This document shows, one piece after another, positions 1-11,800 of a stretch of DNA of 64,000 bases. Where the stretch lies: assembly GCA_023079485.1 (NCBI GenBank), contig CM041084.1, forward strand, positions 33,764,609-33,828,608, read 5' to 3'. A program made the translations under genes and the position numbers. Positions within the stretch are counted from its first letter, which is position 1. Every line of letters begins with the position of its first letter. Below the pieces are notes generated by a model that was not told the origin of the DNA, did no database searches, and saw nothing but the letters and a program-made list of their open reading frames with translations. Source of the DNA: Archilochus colubris (Eukaryota; Chordata; Aves; Apodiformes; Trochilidae).

Positions 1-306
1 CAAAACTTGTGCGTGAACATCTGTGAGATCAGACCATCCTTATGGTTTCTTCTTAATTAGCTGACCTGAAAAAAATGCAGTGTTTTTGTCTAGAAGGGTC
101 AAAAGAGTTTTTTATAGTATAAGCAAATGCTCAAGCTTTTTCAGGTATGAATAAACATATAAGTAGCTATTTTTTCTTGCACAAAACAGTTATACCAGTG
201 GTGCAAAGTACCTTAAAAAGACATATTGCTTTATATAAAGCTGTAACTCCAGAGGCTACCACTGCTTTTATCTAAGTGTCCTACAGAACTCAATTATTGT
301 ACTCTT

Positions 307-331
307 AAAAAAAATAAAAAAATAAAAAAAA
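307..331. repeat. A-rich low-complexity tract
   Basis: Runs of A broken by single T residues, followed by a short C/A stretch. No target-site duplication or attached element is visible. Confidence 0.85.
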
Positions 332-580
332 CCACCCCCAAAATATATTTAAGAGAGTCTTGGTATAAACAAACTGGAAGAAAACTTACTGTCTTGAAAA
401 AATTAATTAGCAATAAAGATTTATACTTTAAATAATTATGTTGTTTCAGTTGCCATAGAAAAAACAATACTGATTTAGTCAGCCTTTTAACTGATTCTGC
501 CTCAGAATTTAATTTCCTCAGTTGTCACTGTCTTGAGAGCAGCAACCCACACGGTGCCTCACTGATTACAGGCAACATCA

Positions 581-618
581 GAGAGGGGGGGAAAAAAAAA
601 GAAAGCAAGAAAGAAGAA
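581..618. repeat. Purine-only style tract (G run then A run)
   Basis: About 38 bases almost entirely of purines: seven Gs, nine As, then mixed GA. It is a strongly strand-asymmetric simple repeat. Confidence 0.8.
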
Positions 619-874
619 ACCAAAAGGCACAAACACACAGATTGGCGTTGCTGTAATAAACAGCCCCTAGATGAGGTATTTTAATTAAGTACTGTAAGGC
701 CAAGTATGGTGGCTTTGCAAAGCTGTTCCCATGGTGAGCAGGAGTCCCTGGCCCTCAGCAACACATCAGGTGTAGGGGCTGCAACATGAACCTTTGGGCT
801 GCTTGCCAGGGCACCAGCAGTGATGAAGGGGATGTGTGCAGCACTGCACTTTGATTGAGATACAGCTTCCTTGC

Positions 875-875
875 T

Positions 876-906
<31 letters not shown>
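875..906. repeat. Poly-T tract, 32 bases with one C
   Basis: A T run from 875 to 906 interrupted once by C at 888. On the minus strand it makes an artificial poly-lysine start of an open frame, which is not a gene. It could be the A-tail of a degraded retrocopy on the minus strand, but nothing recognisable is attached. Confidence 0.85.
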
Positions 907-3741
907 AAACTCATTTGATGTTTCGCAATAATATTTGCAAATATTTACTTTATAAAAGGGAGAAAAAAAAAAAGCACCTTTGCATCTAACCTATGGCCTG
1001 TTCCAGGGTGTAACAACTGCGTGACTTGGATGAGTGTTTGCAGTAACTCTTAGGAGAGCTCCAAGAGAGCTGAGCTGGCTTGTTGATCCCCCCTTGGACG
1101 TTGCCATGCACGTGGAAAACAGGACTCTCTGCTGGGGCACGCTGCCCTTCTGGGGGATGGAGCAGGGCTGTTTCTGTAGCACATGTTCCAATGCCCTTAC
1201 TATTTCTTGTCATGCAGCACTCAAAGGAAAAACATCTGAACCAGACTTCAGAAGTCTGAACTGCAAAGAAACTTCCCCAAAAGTCAGCAGCATACGTTTC
1301 TCTAAGATAAAGAGTCCCCCTAAGATGAAGGGGAAAGGTTGACAGAACCGTGTGCTTTCAGTGAGGTTGTGTACAAATACACAGCATTATTATTATAACT
1401 AAACAGGAGGTCCACAATAGCAACAAAACTGCCTTCTCCACCTCTGGCAATGCTTCTTCTGTGGCTCTTTGCTAGCTAGCTCCTTGCTCTTTGCCATATC
1501 CAGTTTCATCATCTTGGCTTTCAGTCAGAGACCCTACATAGTTCTCAGTCTAACCTAAACCCAATGTTTTATCATCCAAATGATACTCAGTAACATCTTC
1601 CAAGATTTGTCCCTGCCCCCACATGCAATATTCCCCCTAGTCTTGGACCACAAAGTCATTTCCCCTTTCCTCTCTTCAGTGTCCCTGCCAAAAGGAGCAC
1701 TTCATCTGTGCTGCCCCCAACAGATTACAAAAGGAAACAAAACAAAAAGACAAGGAATGAATACCCTTTCCCTCTGACCCCTGGATTTTTCCATGTTCAG
1801 ACAAAGACAGTGCTCCTCAAACAGGAGGTGGACATCACTGGTAGAGATGGACTTGAGGTGGACACCAGGAGGCACAGCTGGCATTGTATTGACATTATCA
1901 GAGACAGGTATTACATAAAATCACTGGTTATGAAAGGACAGAAAACATACATGGTCACAAAGTATTCTGGCAAATAACTTCTCTTTTCATTTTTATGCTG
2001 TATTTAAATAACTTATCACAAGCAAGAAGCCTGTCTGAATCACAGCAGTTTATATGCCAAAAGTAAACACAGGCATGAGAAGCAGTTATAATTACAAATC
2101 TTTGCCGTGTGATTAAAAAGTTATACCATAAAGACTTGCTCTACTTTTTTTCCAATTAGTTTACTACTGAAATCAGCAAGAACATTGCTTAAGTCTACAG
2201 CAAAGATGTCACCTTTTGAATGCCAATCTACTACTTTTTCTTTTTCCAGGAGATAAAGTCAGTAATCTAAAAAGCTCAAACATTTTGCAAAGAGTTAATC
2301 ACTTGACGTTCTGCGGTAGACAATATCCCAGCTACACTGCTGAAAATCTGGAGCCTTATCTTTTATGTTTTTGTGGTTTATTTGGTATTCACAACACTGT
2401 AGCCAAGATAAATTCTGCCTTTTGTGTGAGTGAATTGATTCCACCATGAGATTTACAGGGGATTTTTTCCCCTCAGCTTTGAATGAATCTTGGTTCTAGC
2501 ACGTGTACATCATTTGTAGCTATGTCACTTTTCAAATCTAAAGGCCTCGATACTGTGCCTTGAAATATAAAAAAGAAAAAGATGATGAAAACCAGCACAA
2601 GCTGTGTGTGCTGCTACAATGAACACGCTCTATCTTGACCTTTGATCAAGAACATTACTATTTCTTCCTTTCTCCTCCCATGAAGAAAAACAAACCCAAA
2701 GCATCCTTGCCAATTAATTTTGTGACCAGAAAGCATACATTTAAGTATACAATGAATAATTATAAGCAAATAGCTTACTGCAGTGAGAACCAACACTGCT
2801 AGTGTCACCAAAAGTTCATGGTAATTCCAATGATCTCTCATAAAATTTCAGCTTCACACTTTGTCCCATAAGGGACTTGGAGTTTGTATTTCACAGAAGC
2901 AGTTTTATGAGAGCACTTATGTTAAGAAGTTTGCATTCCTATATATTGTGACAGCTTCCTTGAAAAAAAAAAGAGAGGTGATTTATTAATATTATGTGAA
3001 TTTTGGTCTAACTAAAGCATATTTATGGATTTGTCCAGCTTCTTCTCTCTGTGCCCATGGGTGTACACCATCCCCTGAGTTCACCAGCAGGAAGAACATT
3101 CCACATCTGATACTCATTGCTGATCCAATGACATATTAAGTAATTTTAAATGAAATATTCTTCCTTTATATAAAGCACAGGAAATAAATGCATGGAACAA
3201 TTAGTACAAAACAGTTAAATGACTGTTTTGTCATGTGCCATGACTGCTATGCAAATTTTTAGACTAGATGCTGTAGCAGGACTCTCTAATTGTGAGCTGG
3301 GATGGGTGGCAAAATGCATTTGTTCTGCAAACTCAGACAACAAATTTCAGACACTGAATCTGGACAGAGTAAGCCAGGGGCTTTCCTTTGCTTGCTTGTC
3401 TGTTTTGGGGGTAAAGGGAGAAGGGGACTCAGAGTTCAGAAAGTGGTTTTCAGCCTTTGTGAAAAGCCTGTTCAGATTAATTTCTTGTATTTTCAAAACC
3501 ACTTTCCTCACTCATGTCCACAAACGATGCAAACACGTATGTAATACAGCTGGAGAAAACCCAGGCAGTTTAAGCAGTGTGGTTCTTACAGACACAGCTA
3601 CTGTAGATTGCAAGTGCAATTCCAGTGTTTGGATTAAGCACCTACAAAAAGCGAGCACTAGGTTCACCAGGGTGAAGGCTGGAGCCTTTCTTCAGCCAAC
3701 ATGTGCAAGCACATGCAGTTAGAAGTTTTCTCTCTCATCCC

Positions 3742-3771
3742 AGTAAATACCTGTGAAGAAGTAAATACCTG
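3742..3771. repeat. 12-bp direct repeat, 18-bp offset
   Basis: AGTAAATACCTG occurs at 3742-3753 and again at 3760-3771. This is a minor local duplication. Confidence 0.85.
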
Positions 3772-4528
3772 CCTCCTGGGAGAGGCAAATATGTTCACAA
3801 AGCCAACTTCATGTTTGGCAGCTCTGCTGTCACTCGAGGGAGCTGCTTGAGATGGTTATGGTGTCAAATGGGCACTTGCCAAAGCTGGCAGAGACCTCCA
3901 CCCCTCTGCATGGCCACAAAAGAGCCATCAAAATAACACAAGTTATTATTTAGTTGGCCTTGTGCAGAGCAGGGGGGCAGTGTAGGATTTGTCCCTGCTG
4001 GCCTCAGGCAGCCAGCAGTGGGTTCCTCACACACACCCGTGCCAGAAGCAGGTCCCCCTGCCTTGCATTTCAGCTGGCACTGCTGGCAGCATCCTACTCT
4101 TCCTCATCACACTAGTCTGAGCAGGATTTGGCCAGAAAAAATGCCTTCTGGAGAAACCACCATTCCTTCCAGTCCTCTCCTAGTTCAGATCAAGTATCAA
4201 GCACTAAATAATGAGCTGTTCTGTTCAGGAACTGTTACTACTTGGAAGATGTAGTTTTCTATTGTCTCTGGCTGAAGCAAGTGTCAGAGAATAAGCACCG
4301 AGGAATTTCAAAACTGTACCTCCTGTAACGATGTGCCTATGCATTCAAACACTTTTTAACATTACTCTTATGCACAAGGAACTTAAGAGCAGCAGAGAAA
4401 ATAAGCTAGAAAAAAAAAATAATTAATCTATTTCTTGTTTGTTTACATCATCTGAAGAGCAGCTTACAGCTAGCAGAGTCAGCCACACTGAAAAAGGGAA
4501 CATTTATGCAAGCAAGGATATACGTATA

Positions 4529-5312
4529 TAGAATCACAGAATCAGATGAGTTGGAAGGGACCCATCAGGATCAAGTCCAACTCCTGTCCCCATGTAGGAC
4601 ACCCCCAGAGTTACACCAGGTGCCTCAGAGCATCATTCAAATGCTTCTTAAACTCAGGCTTGGTGCTGTGACCACTTCTCTGTGGAGCTTGTTCTCACTG
4701 CTCAATTGCCCTCTGGGTGAAAAATCTTTTCTTAATATTTAGCCTAAACCTCCCCTGATTCAGCTTCCTACAATTTCCTTGACTCCTGTCTTCAGTCACA
4801 GGAGTGAAGAAATCACTGCCAGTCCCATCTCTTCCCCTCTTGAGGAAGCCACATACTGCAATGAGGTCGCCCCTCAGCCCCCTTTTCTCCAAACTGAACA
4901 ATCCAAGTGACCTCAGCTGCTCCCCATAAGTCATTCTTTCCAGACCCTTCACCATCCTTGTTGCTCTCCTTTGGATGCTCCCCAATAGCTTGATGTCTTT
5001 TCTACACTGTGCTGCCCAGAACTGCACACAGTGAGGCTCAAGGTGAGTCTGTACCAGTGCAGGGTAGAGTGGGACCATCACCTCCCTTGACCAACTGTGC
5101 CTGATGCAGCCCAGGACACGGATGGCCCTCCTGGCTGCCAGGGCACACTGCTGGCTCATGTTCAGTTTGGTATCAACCAGGACCCCCAGGGCCCTCTCTG
5201 CCTCGCACAGAGAGGACATAAAGTGTCACTGGACAGTTCATCCAGAATATTACAAGAGACAGTTTTCCTGGAGTCCAGAAATATTATGTCCATTGGCTTC
5301 CCTTGATCAACT
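4529..5312 (-). mobile_element. CR1 LINE, 5'-truncated and internally deleted
   Basis: Minus-strand CR1 retrotransposon. Its 3' end lies at about 4529, where the reverse complement ends in the ATTCTGTGATTCTAT-type repeat of CR1. A frame of 174 codons (4695-5219) encodes the C-terminal part of the CR1 ORF2 protein, including RALGVLVDTKLNMS and RRATRMVKGLERMTYGEQLR. This matches the copy at 42.6-44.1 kb at all but about 7 of 168 residues. Towards the 5' end, a remnant of the reverse-transcriptase motif-A region (after HLVDQGKPMDIIFLD) joins almost directly to this C-terminal region near 5213-5235. About 400 bp present in the other copy, including the FADD catalytic motif, is missing. A further small deletion removes the motif-A AFD stretch. 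The copy is dead and moderately young. Confidence 0.93.
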
Positions 5313-7791
5313 AGGTGGGTTACGCTGTCATAAAAGGAAATAAAGTTTATAGGTAAAACACAGAACTGAATATACTGTATTTTGCTATAGAATTATTTCA
5401 GCTGAGTTAGCCTACAGGAGGAATGACCTTGAAATCCTGGAAGTTAAGCTAAAATGATAAAAGGTACGAAATAAACACAAAGGTTTTTACTAAAGTACTA
5501 GCATGACATTAGTATTACATATTATCCACTGACAGTAAAATTGGGAACTACCTACACATGAAATCTGCTCAACATTTTAGATTATGAGAGAAACAGAATT
5601 TATAACACTCAGGTTAAAAAGTAGTAGTCCTTCAGAGCTGATCTGGGGGCTGGTGGAGCAGCTGGATGCTGTCTGGCCCCGGGAGCAAAAATGTGCCATT
5701 TTGTATCTTGATACAACTGTTTCAAAGAACAGCCTTTAAAACTAAAGCACAGAAAATCAAAATCCAGAGATCATAAAGTGACTAAGCAGATATGTTACAA
5801 CTTATTGAAAGTATTAATGCATGCAAATAAAACATACATGTAATAAGCTAAACAGGAAAAAAAAAATTCCCCACTTCCAATTACTTGCAAAACAGCAACT
5901 AATCACAAAAACATGCATGTAAAGAACTGATTCTGGAAAAAACAGTCAACTGATACCACAGCATGTGTTTTGTAGAACAGGACTTTGAGAACACTGCAGA
6001 GGTGCTAAAGCAAATTGTTACAATGTCACTGCACAATGTGCTGTTGAGGTTTTATGGTCACACTGCGCCAGTAGTCTCGGGAAGTTATTTTGCATTCTTA
6101 CATAAACTTTTTTTCCCAATCCTGTTTTCCACAAAAAAGGGCTTTCAATAATGTACAATCTTCTGTTTATACTTAGTACAGGAAAAACATGATAAACCCA
6201 AGAACACAATCTCTGCTTTAAACATATTTTAAAACTAGATTTCTACAACTTCATGTGAACAAGAATAAGCTGTTAAATGAGCACTAAAAAAGAGCATAAC
6301 CTTCCTGTAATTAAATAGCACTATTTTACGCAGCACTTTTTCAAAATAATGAAAATAAAAAAAGTAAATAAATAAATCAATTCAGCAGACCCCTCCCAAC
6401 TTGAGGCTTAACCTGCAAATTAATGTAACAGTAATAAAACCTATGCCAGCTGGAATCCTTTCTTTCTTTGGCTTTAGCATCAGCAGTAAGAGCAGGTATA
6501 TGTTTGAGGAAAAACAAAGTAGGACATTTTCCACCTTTAGTCACAGGATGTTAATTGAACTCTGGCAAATGTTTAAAGATATTCTCGAAATGTTCAAGAA
6601 AGAATTAAAACCAGTTGGGGCTGAGAAAAAGAAACAATCCATCCTTCCTCTCCCTACCCTTCCCCCCAAACATCTGTTCCAAACTTATACTGCAAAAACC
6701 ACAGCGAAGAACAGTCATAATTAATGTGATTTTGGCTTTTTAGTAGCTAGGCCTGTATTCTGAGGTTCAAAATTCAAAAATACAAGTTTAGGGCACTATT
6801 ACTGTACTTAAAGACTCTCTTGATGCATATAACAAAAAGGCAGTTTTTATTTTCTATTCTTTTCCCTTTTTTCATAAAAAAGAAAAAAGAACAAACTATC
6901 AGGAAACAATTTCATGTTTAAGATAAAGGATTACATTAAAAAGTACCTACATAAGTGAACTACAGTTTATGAAGCTATGAAAATACATTTGAGACGTGTT
7001 TTATAACATTGGGTTAAACATGCTTTACAGCTGTACAAAAGCTATTCAGGCACTTACAGCACAGACCATAAAACTGCACAGTCCTTACCCACCCCGGCTG
7101 CTGTTGCACTTCACCTTCCTTGGAACAAAATCCCAGCAAGGATGCTCTGAGCTACACCCAGGCTCCAGTCCAAGGAACTGCAATCACTGAACAGGCAGAA
7201 GGAAGAGATTCAGCTCCACAGGGCTTTCCAAGATGCTCCTTGGCCAGATCTTAGACCCTCACGTGTGAATGGGCTGAATTAAGCCAAGGAAATCCTGGGT
7301 CAGGCTGCCCATGGAGCACCAGGGTGCAGCAGAGCATTCAGGGTTCTTTCAGCAACCAAGGGAATTGCACACTTATGAGCCCCAGGAGGGTTACAGACCC
7401 CTGCCCAGCAACAAGGGAGGCAATGACAGATTTGCCACTTTGATGTACTGCAGGGCGGGAGGATTTATTTTGCACAGAAATGTACTTAATGCTTCTCTCT
7501 ACCTACATCTAAATGCTCTGACCATCTAGATCTATGAAACTCCATCAGTATAGTTTGAAAGATAGCCCTAATGGCAATACTTGGAATTACCAGTATGGAC
7601 TAAAATGCTTATTCATTACCGAGCCAAAATCAAGGCTTTTGTCATCCTGCCTACACGCAGAATACACAAGAATGACCTGTTTCTAATAACCTGTTTCAGG
7701 TTTCTAAGAAAGAAATCCATTTTTAACACATAAACGTAAGAACACATTCAGTGCTGAATTGTGTCTCTTTTTCTTTAGAAGCAAAGATTCT

Positions 7792-7814
7792 GATAAAATA
7801 AAATAAAATAAAAT
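7792..7814. repeat. (ATAAA)n pentanucleotide microsatellite
   Basis: About four to five tandem copies of AATAA/ATAAA-type pentamers in an A/T-rich context. Confidence 0.85.
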
Positions 7815-8494
7815 ATGCACTGTGCCTGGTATGCTGTCACAAAATTTTGTTCACAGCTGTCACTGTTCTAATCAGGTGTCCAAAACACGTTAGCAGGTGT
7901 GAGTTGTTTCGGATGACATATCACTGTGCTGAAGCTGAAACAAAGTACTTTTCAAGTTATTTTCCATTGCTCCTTGGCATCTTGTATCACTTGGCATTAG
8001 AGGCAGAAGTGCTGAGAAATTGCCATGAGTGATGCTCTCTGACTATATATGGAAAAACCTTACAAGAAGGAGCCTATGCCTAGCCTATGCATGGACAAAG
8101 CACCAGGCTTCATCTTCAGCAGGAATTAGAGAGGTGTCTTCCACTTTCCAGGACACAAAAAAGGCACTAAAAAGATAAACGAGTATGTACTTAAAGGGTC
8201 AGCAAATGTTTCATAGCTCACCTGGCAATACATGAGAGCTGAAACATCCTGGTTTTCCTAGAATTTTACATTATTTTGATGATCATGTACTGCCTAACAC
8301 TGACTCATAATACACCATTTCCCCTGTGAAATAAACCTCTCTGTGTTTTAAGTCGTCGAATGTGAAACAGTTTATGAAAAGCCCTCGGGTTTTTTCTACT
8401 TCGGATTTGCTTTGGCTACAGTGGAAGGAAAACTCAAACATTTGCTGAAGTTTCACCTTCTACAGCAAACTGAAGTGCTGGCCTAAGTAAGTAT

Positions 8495-8518
8495 GGTTTT
8501 TGTTTTTTTTTTTTTTTC
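8495..8518. repeat. Poly-T tract
   Basis: T run broken by a single G, followed by CTG. No attached element is seen. Confidence 0.8.
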
Positions 8519-8659
8519 TGCTAGGCACTGAACAAAATTCTTGAAAACTGCAGCTGTTTTCAGTATGCAGACATTCACAGCATTAGTACTAGAAAAAGTT
8601 TTTCAGTTCTCAGTAGCAGGATGGTTCACCTAAACCCCGTGCAACCTTTGAGTATCTTT

Positions 8660-8700
8660 TGTATCTATGTCTGTATATCAATATCTATCTATATCTATGT
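8660..8700. repeat. Degenerate (TATC)n microsatellite
   Basis: Imperfect repeats of TATC/TATG units with several substitutions. Confidence 0.6.
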
Positions 8701-8843
8701 CCTTCTACATAGGCATGATTTCAAGAAGCAAGGAAAAGTTCCATGTGCCTAACTTCAGTTTCCAACTTTCTGAAAAACATTTGTGCTTTCAGTTGGTAAT
8801 TCTCAAGGCAATTAGCAGAATGCTCACCCATAAAGTTAAGCAG

Positions 8844-8872
8844 TAAATAAATAAATGAATAAATAAATAAAA
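8844..8872. repeat. (TAAA)n tetranucleotide microsatellite
   Basis: About seven TAAA units, one changed to TGAA. Confidence 0.9.
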
Positions 8873-11800
8873 CCTTCCACCAATTGGCCCTTGCAGTATT
8901 AACACACAAACATGAATGCTGTCAACTGTTACCCAGAGCCACTGAAGTTACTTTTTGAGTGTCACGCTATTCCTACATTAAACCAGTTACACCACAAGCT
9001 GTGAAAAGCAAGCACAATGTGCTTTCTACAAAATGTGCATTTTTTTACACATTTGGGGGAAGAAGGGTCCATGTACAGTGGGTGCGTTTCTACACAAAAA
9101 AAAAACTGTCACAAATTAACAGAGAGATGATCTTAAGCTCAATGCACATTTTCTGTTCTTAACCCTGTTAAAAATGGTTTGTCAGGTTAGACTACTACGA
9201 TGGGGATTATAAAACAGTTCCTGTGCTTGGAAGTACTTTAAATCTACAAGTCATGCTTCTATTGCTGCTTTGTAGCTCAAACCCCAAAACTAGTGATGAT
9301 TTTATGAGTTGCTATAGTCTAGACAACTCAGTTACTTTTCAATGAAATTGCTCCTTGGGGAGAGTACTGTGAAAATTCCCATACAATTAATTACAGGTAT
9401 GTGCAACTACAATACAATTCTGCAGCACAGTAGCTTTACAATTCCTGGTGCAATTTATGTCTGTATCAACAAGAATGTTCTGAAGAGGCTGGGACAACAG
9501 AGTACAAGAAACAGGAGGTTACATGTAAAGCTAGATGCTGTGCAAGGGATGATATAAATAAGATTCAGAAAAGCACAAAATCTGACAAATGAGTCAATCT
9601 TCTCAGACCATATTTTCATAGCAAATTGGCTCAACACATTCTTACTGCCAAGTAAAAAAGCTAATGAGAAATTTAACAGGATTATAAGGGAAATGCACCC
9701 ACAAAGCAGAAAAAGGAAGAAAACCAGCGAAGTTCAGAGGAAAATTAAAAAAAAAGATGTGATTTTTTTTGAAAGCCTTCATGCATTTTCCCCTAAAAGC
9801 AGAGCCCTGTTTTCTCCAATCAGCTATTTTTACCTGTCTTATTTTCTTCTACCTATACTTACAAATGGCCTTTTAACTTCAAAAGTAATTTCAATTTTAA
9901 AAGAACCACTTAAAATAATTTTGTCAGTGTAGGACAGGCCTTTTTATACTTCAGTGTTAAGTTAAGAGTAAAAAAGGACTAAGCAGGGAGGGTTATCATG
10001 GTTCGTTACAGGAGAATCCCCATCATTTTGCTCCAGTGTTACAAGTTTACATCATGGGATCAGTTGGGAATCCCAAACCTCTGAAAAATTACTATTTTGA
10101 TGGGTTGTATTGCCTTATCTAGTACAGTGCTACAGAAGTACTCCAAGACTGTACCCCAAAGCTACAGGACCTTGAAAGAACCAAAATCATGGGATTGGGG
10201 CCCTATGCTCTTTGCAAATACTTGGCATTCTCCTCTCTCCCTTGGTTCATCTGCACTGAAAGAGGTGGCCTTTGAGGAGTCTCAAACCCAATGTAAAACA
10301 AGGCAGGTAACTCTTGTAAGGCCAGTGGGGGCTGGGGTCCTTAAAGGACTACAGTTTTGCCCAGGAGACAGGAAAAAACAGGACACCATGGCCTTCCTTG
10401 AAAAAGAAACAGCCATCAGACCTGGGGCAGCTCTCACCCTTTTTTTTGGGTCCAGCCAAACTGCAGTGCAGGCACCCTGGTAAATCACATTGCTAGACTG
10501 CAATAAGTGGCATGTAAAAAAATGATATAAAGGAGAAATATCACAATATTCTTTGACAGATCAAAGATTAAAATTAAATAGTATAAGTAGAAAACTTCTG
10601 TCTGTAAGCATTTGTCCCTTTTAGATTTCTTAGGCAAAAATCTCTCTCCTTTTTTCTTTCTGCATATCTATTCCACTTCCCCTTCTTGACTCAACCCTCA
10701 GCAACACCTTGGTGCTACTGCCCTCTCTGAGCTCCTACAGGATCTTGCTGCGTATCTGGTTTGGCAGATAACAGTACCGTAAATACGAGAAATTAATCTG
10801 TCTGTGTAAGTTACTTTTACTTATTGCCATTGGTTTATCAGAATTTCACAAAAATATAACAAGAAAACTGGTGCAACAGGAGTTAACAGCAGTCTGACCA
10901 CGGTCCCTCATTAGAAAATGCTACATCCACTTTGGTCTATCAGGATACAGTTACTCCCATACAATCTAGATGTACCTGGAAATCACTGAACCACCAAATC
11001 GTGCAGGTTTGACTAAGATAATGTTCTTTGTCCTCATGATAATTTGAAGCTACACGTTAGTTGTTATTACTACTTGCCACGCAGTCACGCTCCACAATGT
11101 GACAGAGGCACTGTTGCTGTGCCTGCAATACCAGATCATCTTTGCTCTACAGATCCTCCAAGCTTAAGTTTCAGAACATTTAAGAAATGTAATTTTTTTG
11201 GTCACCTTTTTTTCAGTAATAATTTTTTCAGAAAAATTTACATTTTTTCAGTGTAATACATGCCCTTCCCTCTCTAATGAACCCAGATAGCCACCTAACA
11301 GCAGAGGACTGCTAGAAAAAAGATACCCATTTCTGAGGCTCTTAGCCAAGCACAGTGATGAGCAGTGATTTTGGAAGAAAGTTCAATATGTAAAAGGTTA
11401 AAACTGGCTCCCTAGAAGGGGAATGTGGAACCTAGCTCTGAAAAAACATCTTTTAGCTGTTGTTGGGAACTAATCCCACCTGTGCTACGAAAAACCCTAT
11501 AGGAAATAATTGCACCTTTACTTATTATTTTTCATTGTTATTGGAAACCTCCTACTATGGCTTTATTCCTTAAGGCAGAAACTGGAAACTACCACAGGTT
11601 TTACTTATTATTCATGCTCAGTCACGTCACGACCTAAGCCAGAAGCGCATGGTAAAATCTCATACCCTGTCTAAGCACACACATATATAATAGTTAAGTC
11701 ATATGTTGATCAACTGTTTTGCACAATGCCGTTCATTATTTTTCAAATTATTATTTATGTATTTATTTTTTACAAGAACACCCATAAGGCTCTGCTAGAC

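Larger units (their letters stand above)
1..4528 (-). other. JAZF1: JAZF1 intron 3 (distal part), no gene seen
   Basis: AT-rich non-coding DNA downstream of the JAZF1 exon in the direction of transcription. It holds A- or T-runs (307-331, 875-906), a purine tract (581-618) and a short direct repeat at 3742-3771. The longest open frame is 167 codons at 3219-3722 plus strand. It has no recognisable family or domain, so I treat it as chance. I looked for the C-terminal zinc-finger exons of JAZF1 on the minus strand and did not see them. Confidence 0.7.

Noticed and set aside
681..914. Minus-strand frame starting with poly-lysine
   Set aside because: The start is the poly-T tract at 875-906 read on the other strand. 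The rest has no known domain.
3219..3722. 167-codon plus-strand open frame
   Set aside because: No known domain, no splice or promoter context, and an overlapping frame of similar quality. Probably chance in an intron.
5097..5343. Plus-strand frames of 69 and 79 codons over the first CR1 copy, and 43266-43493 minus strand
   Set aside because: They are antisense shadows of the CR1 ORF2 frame.
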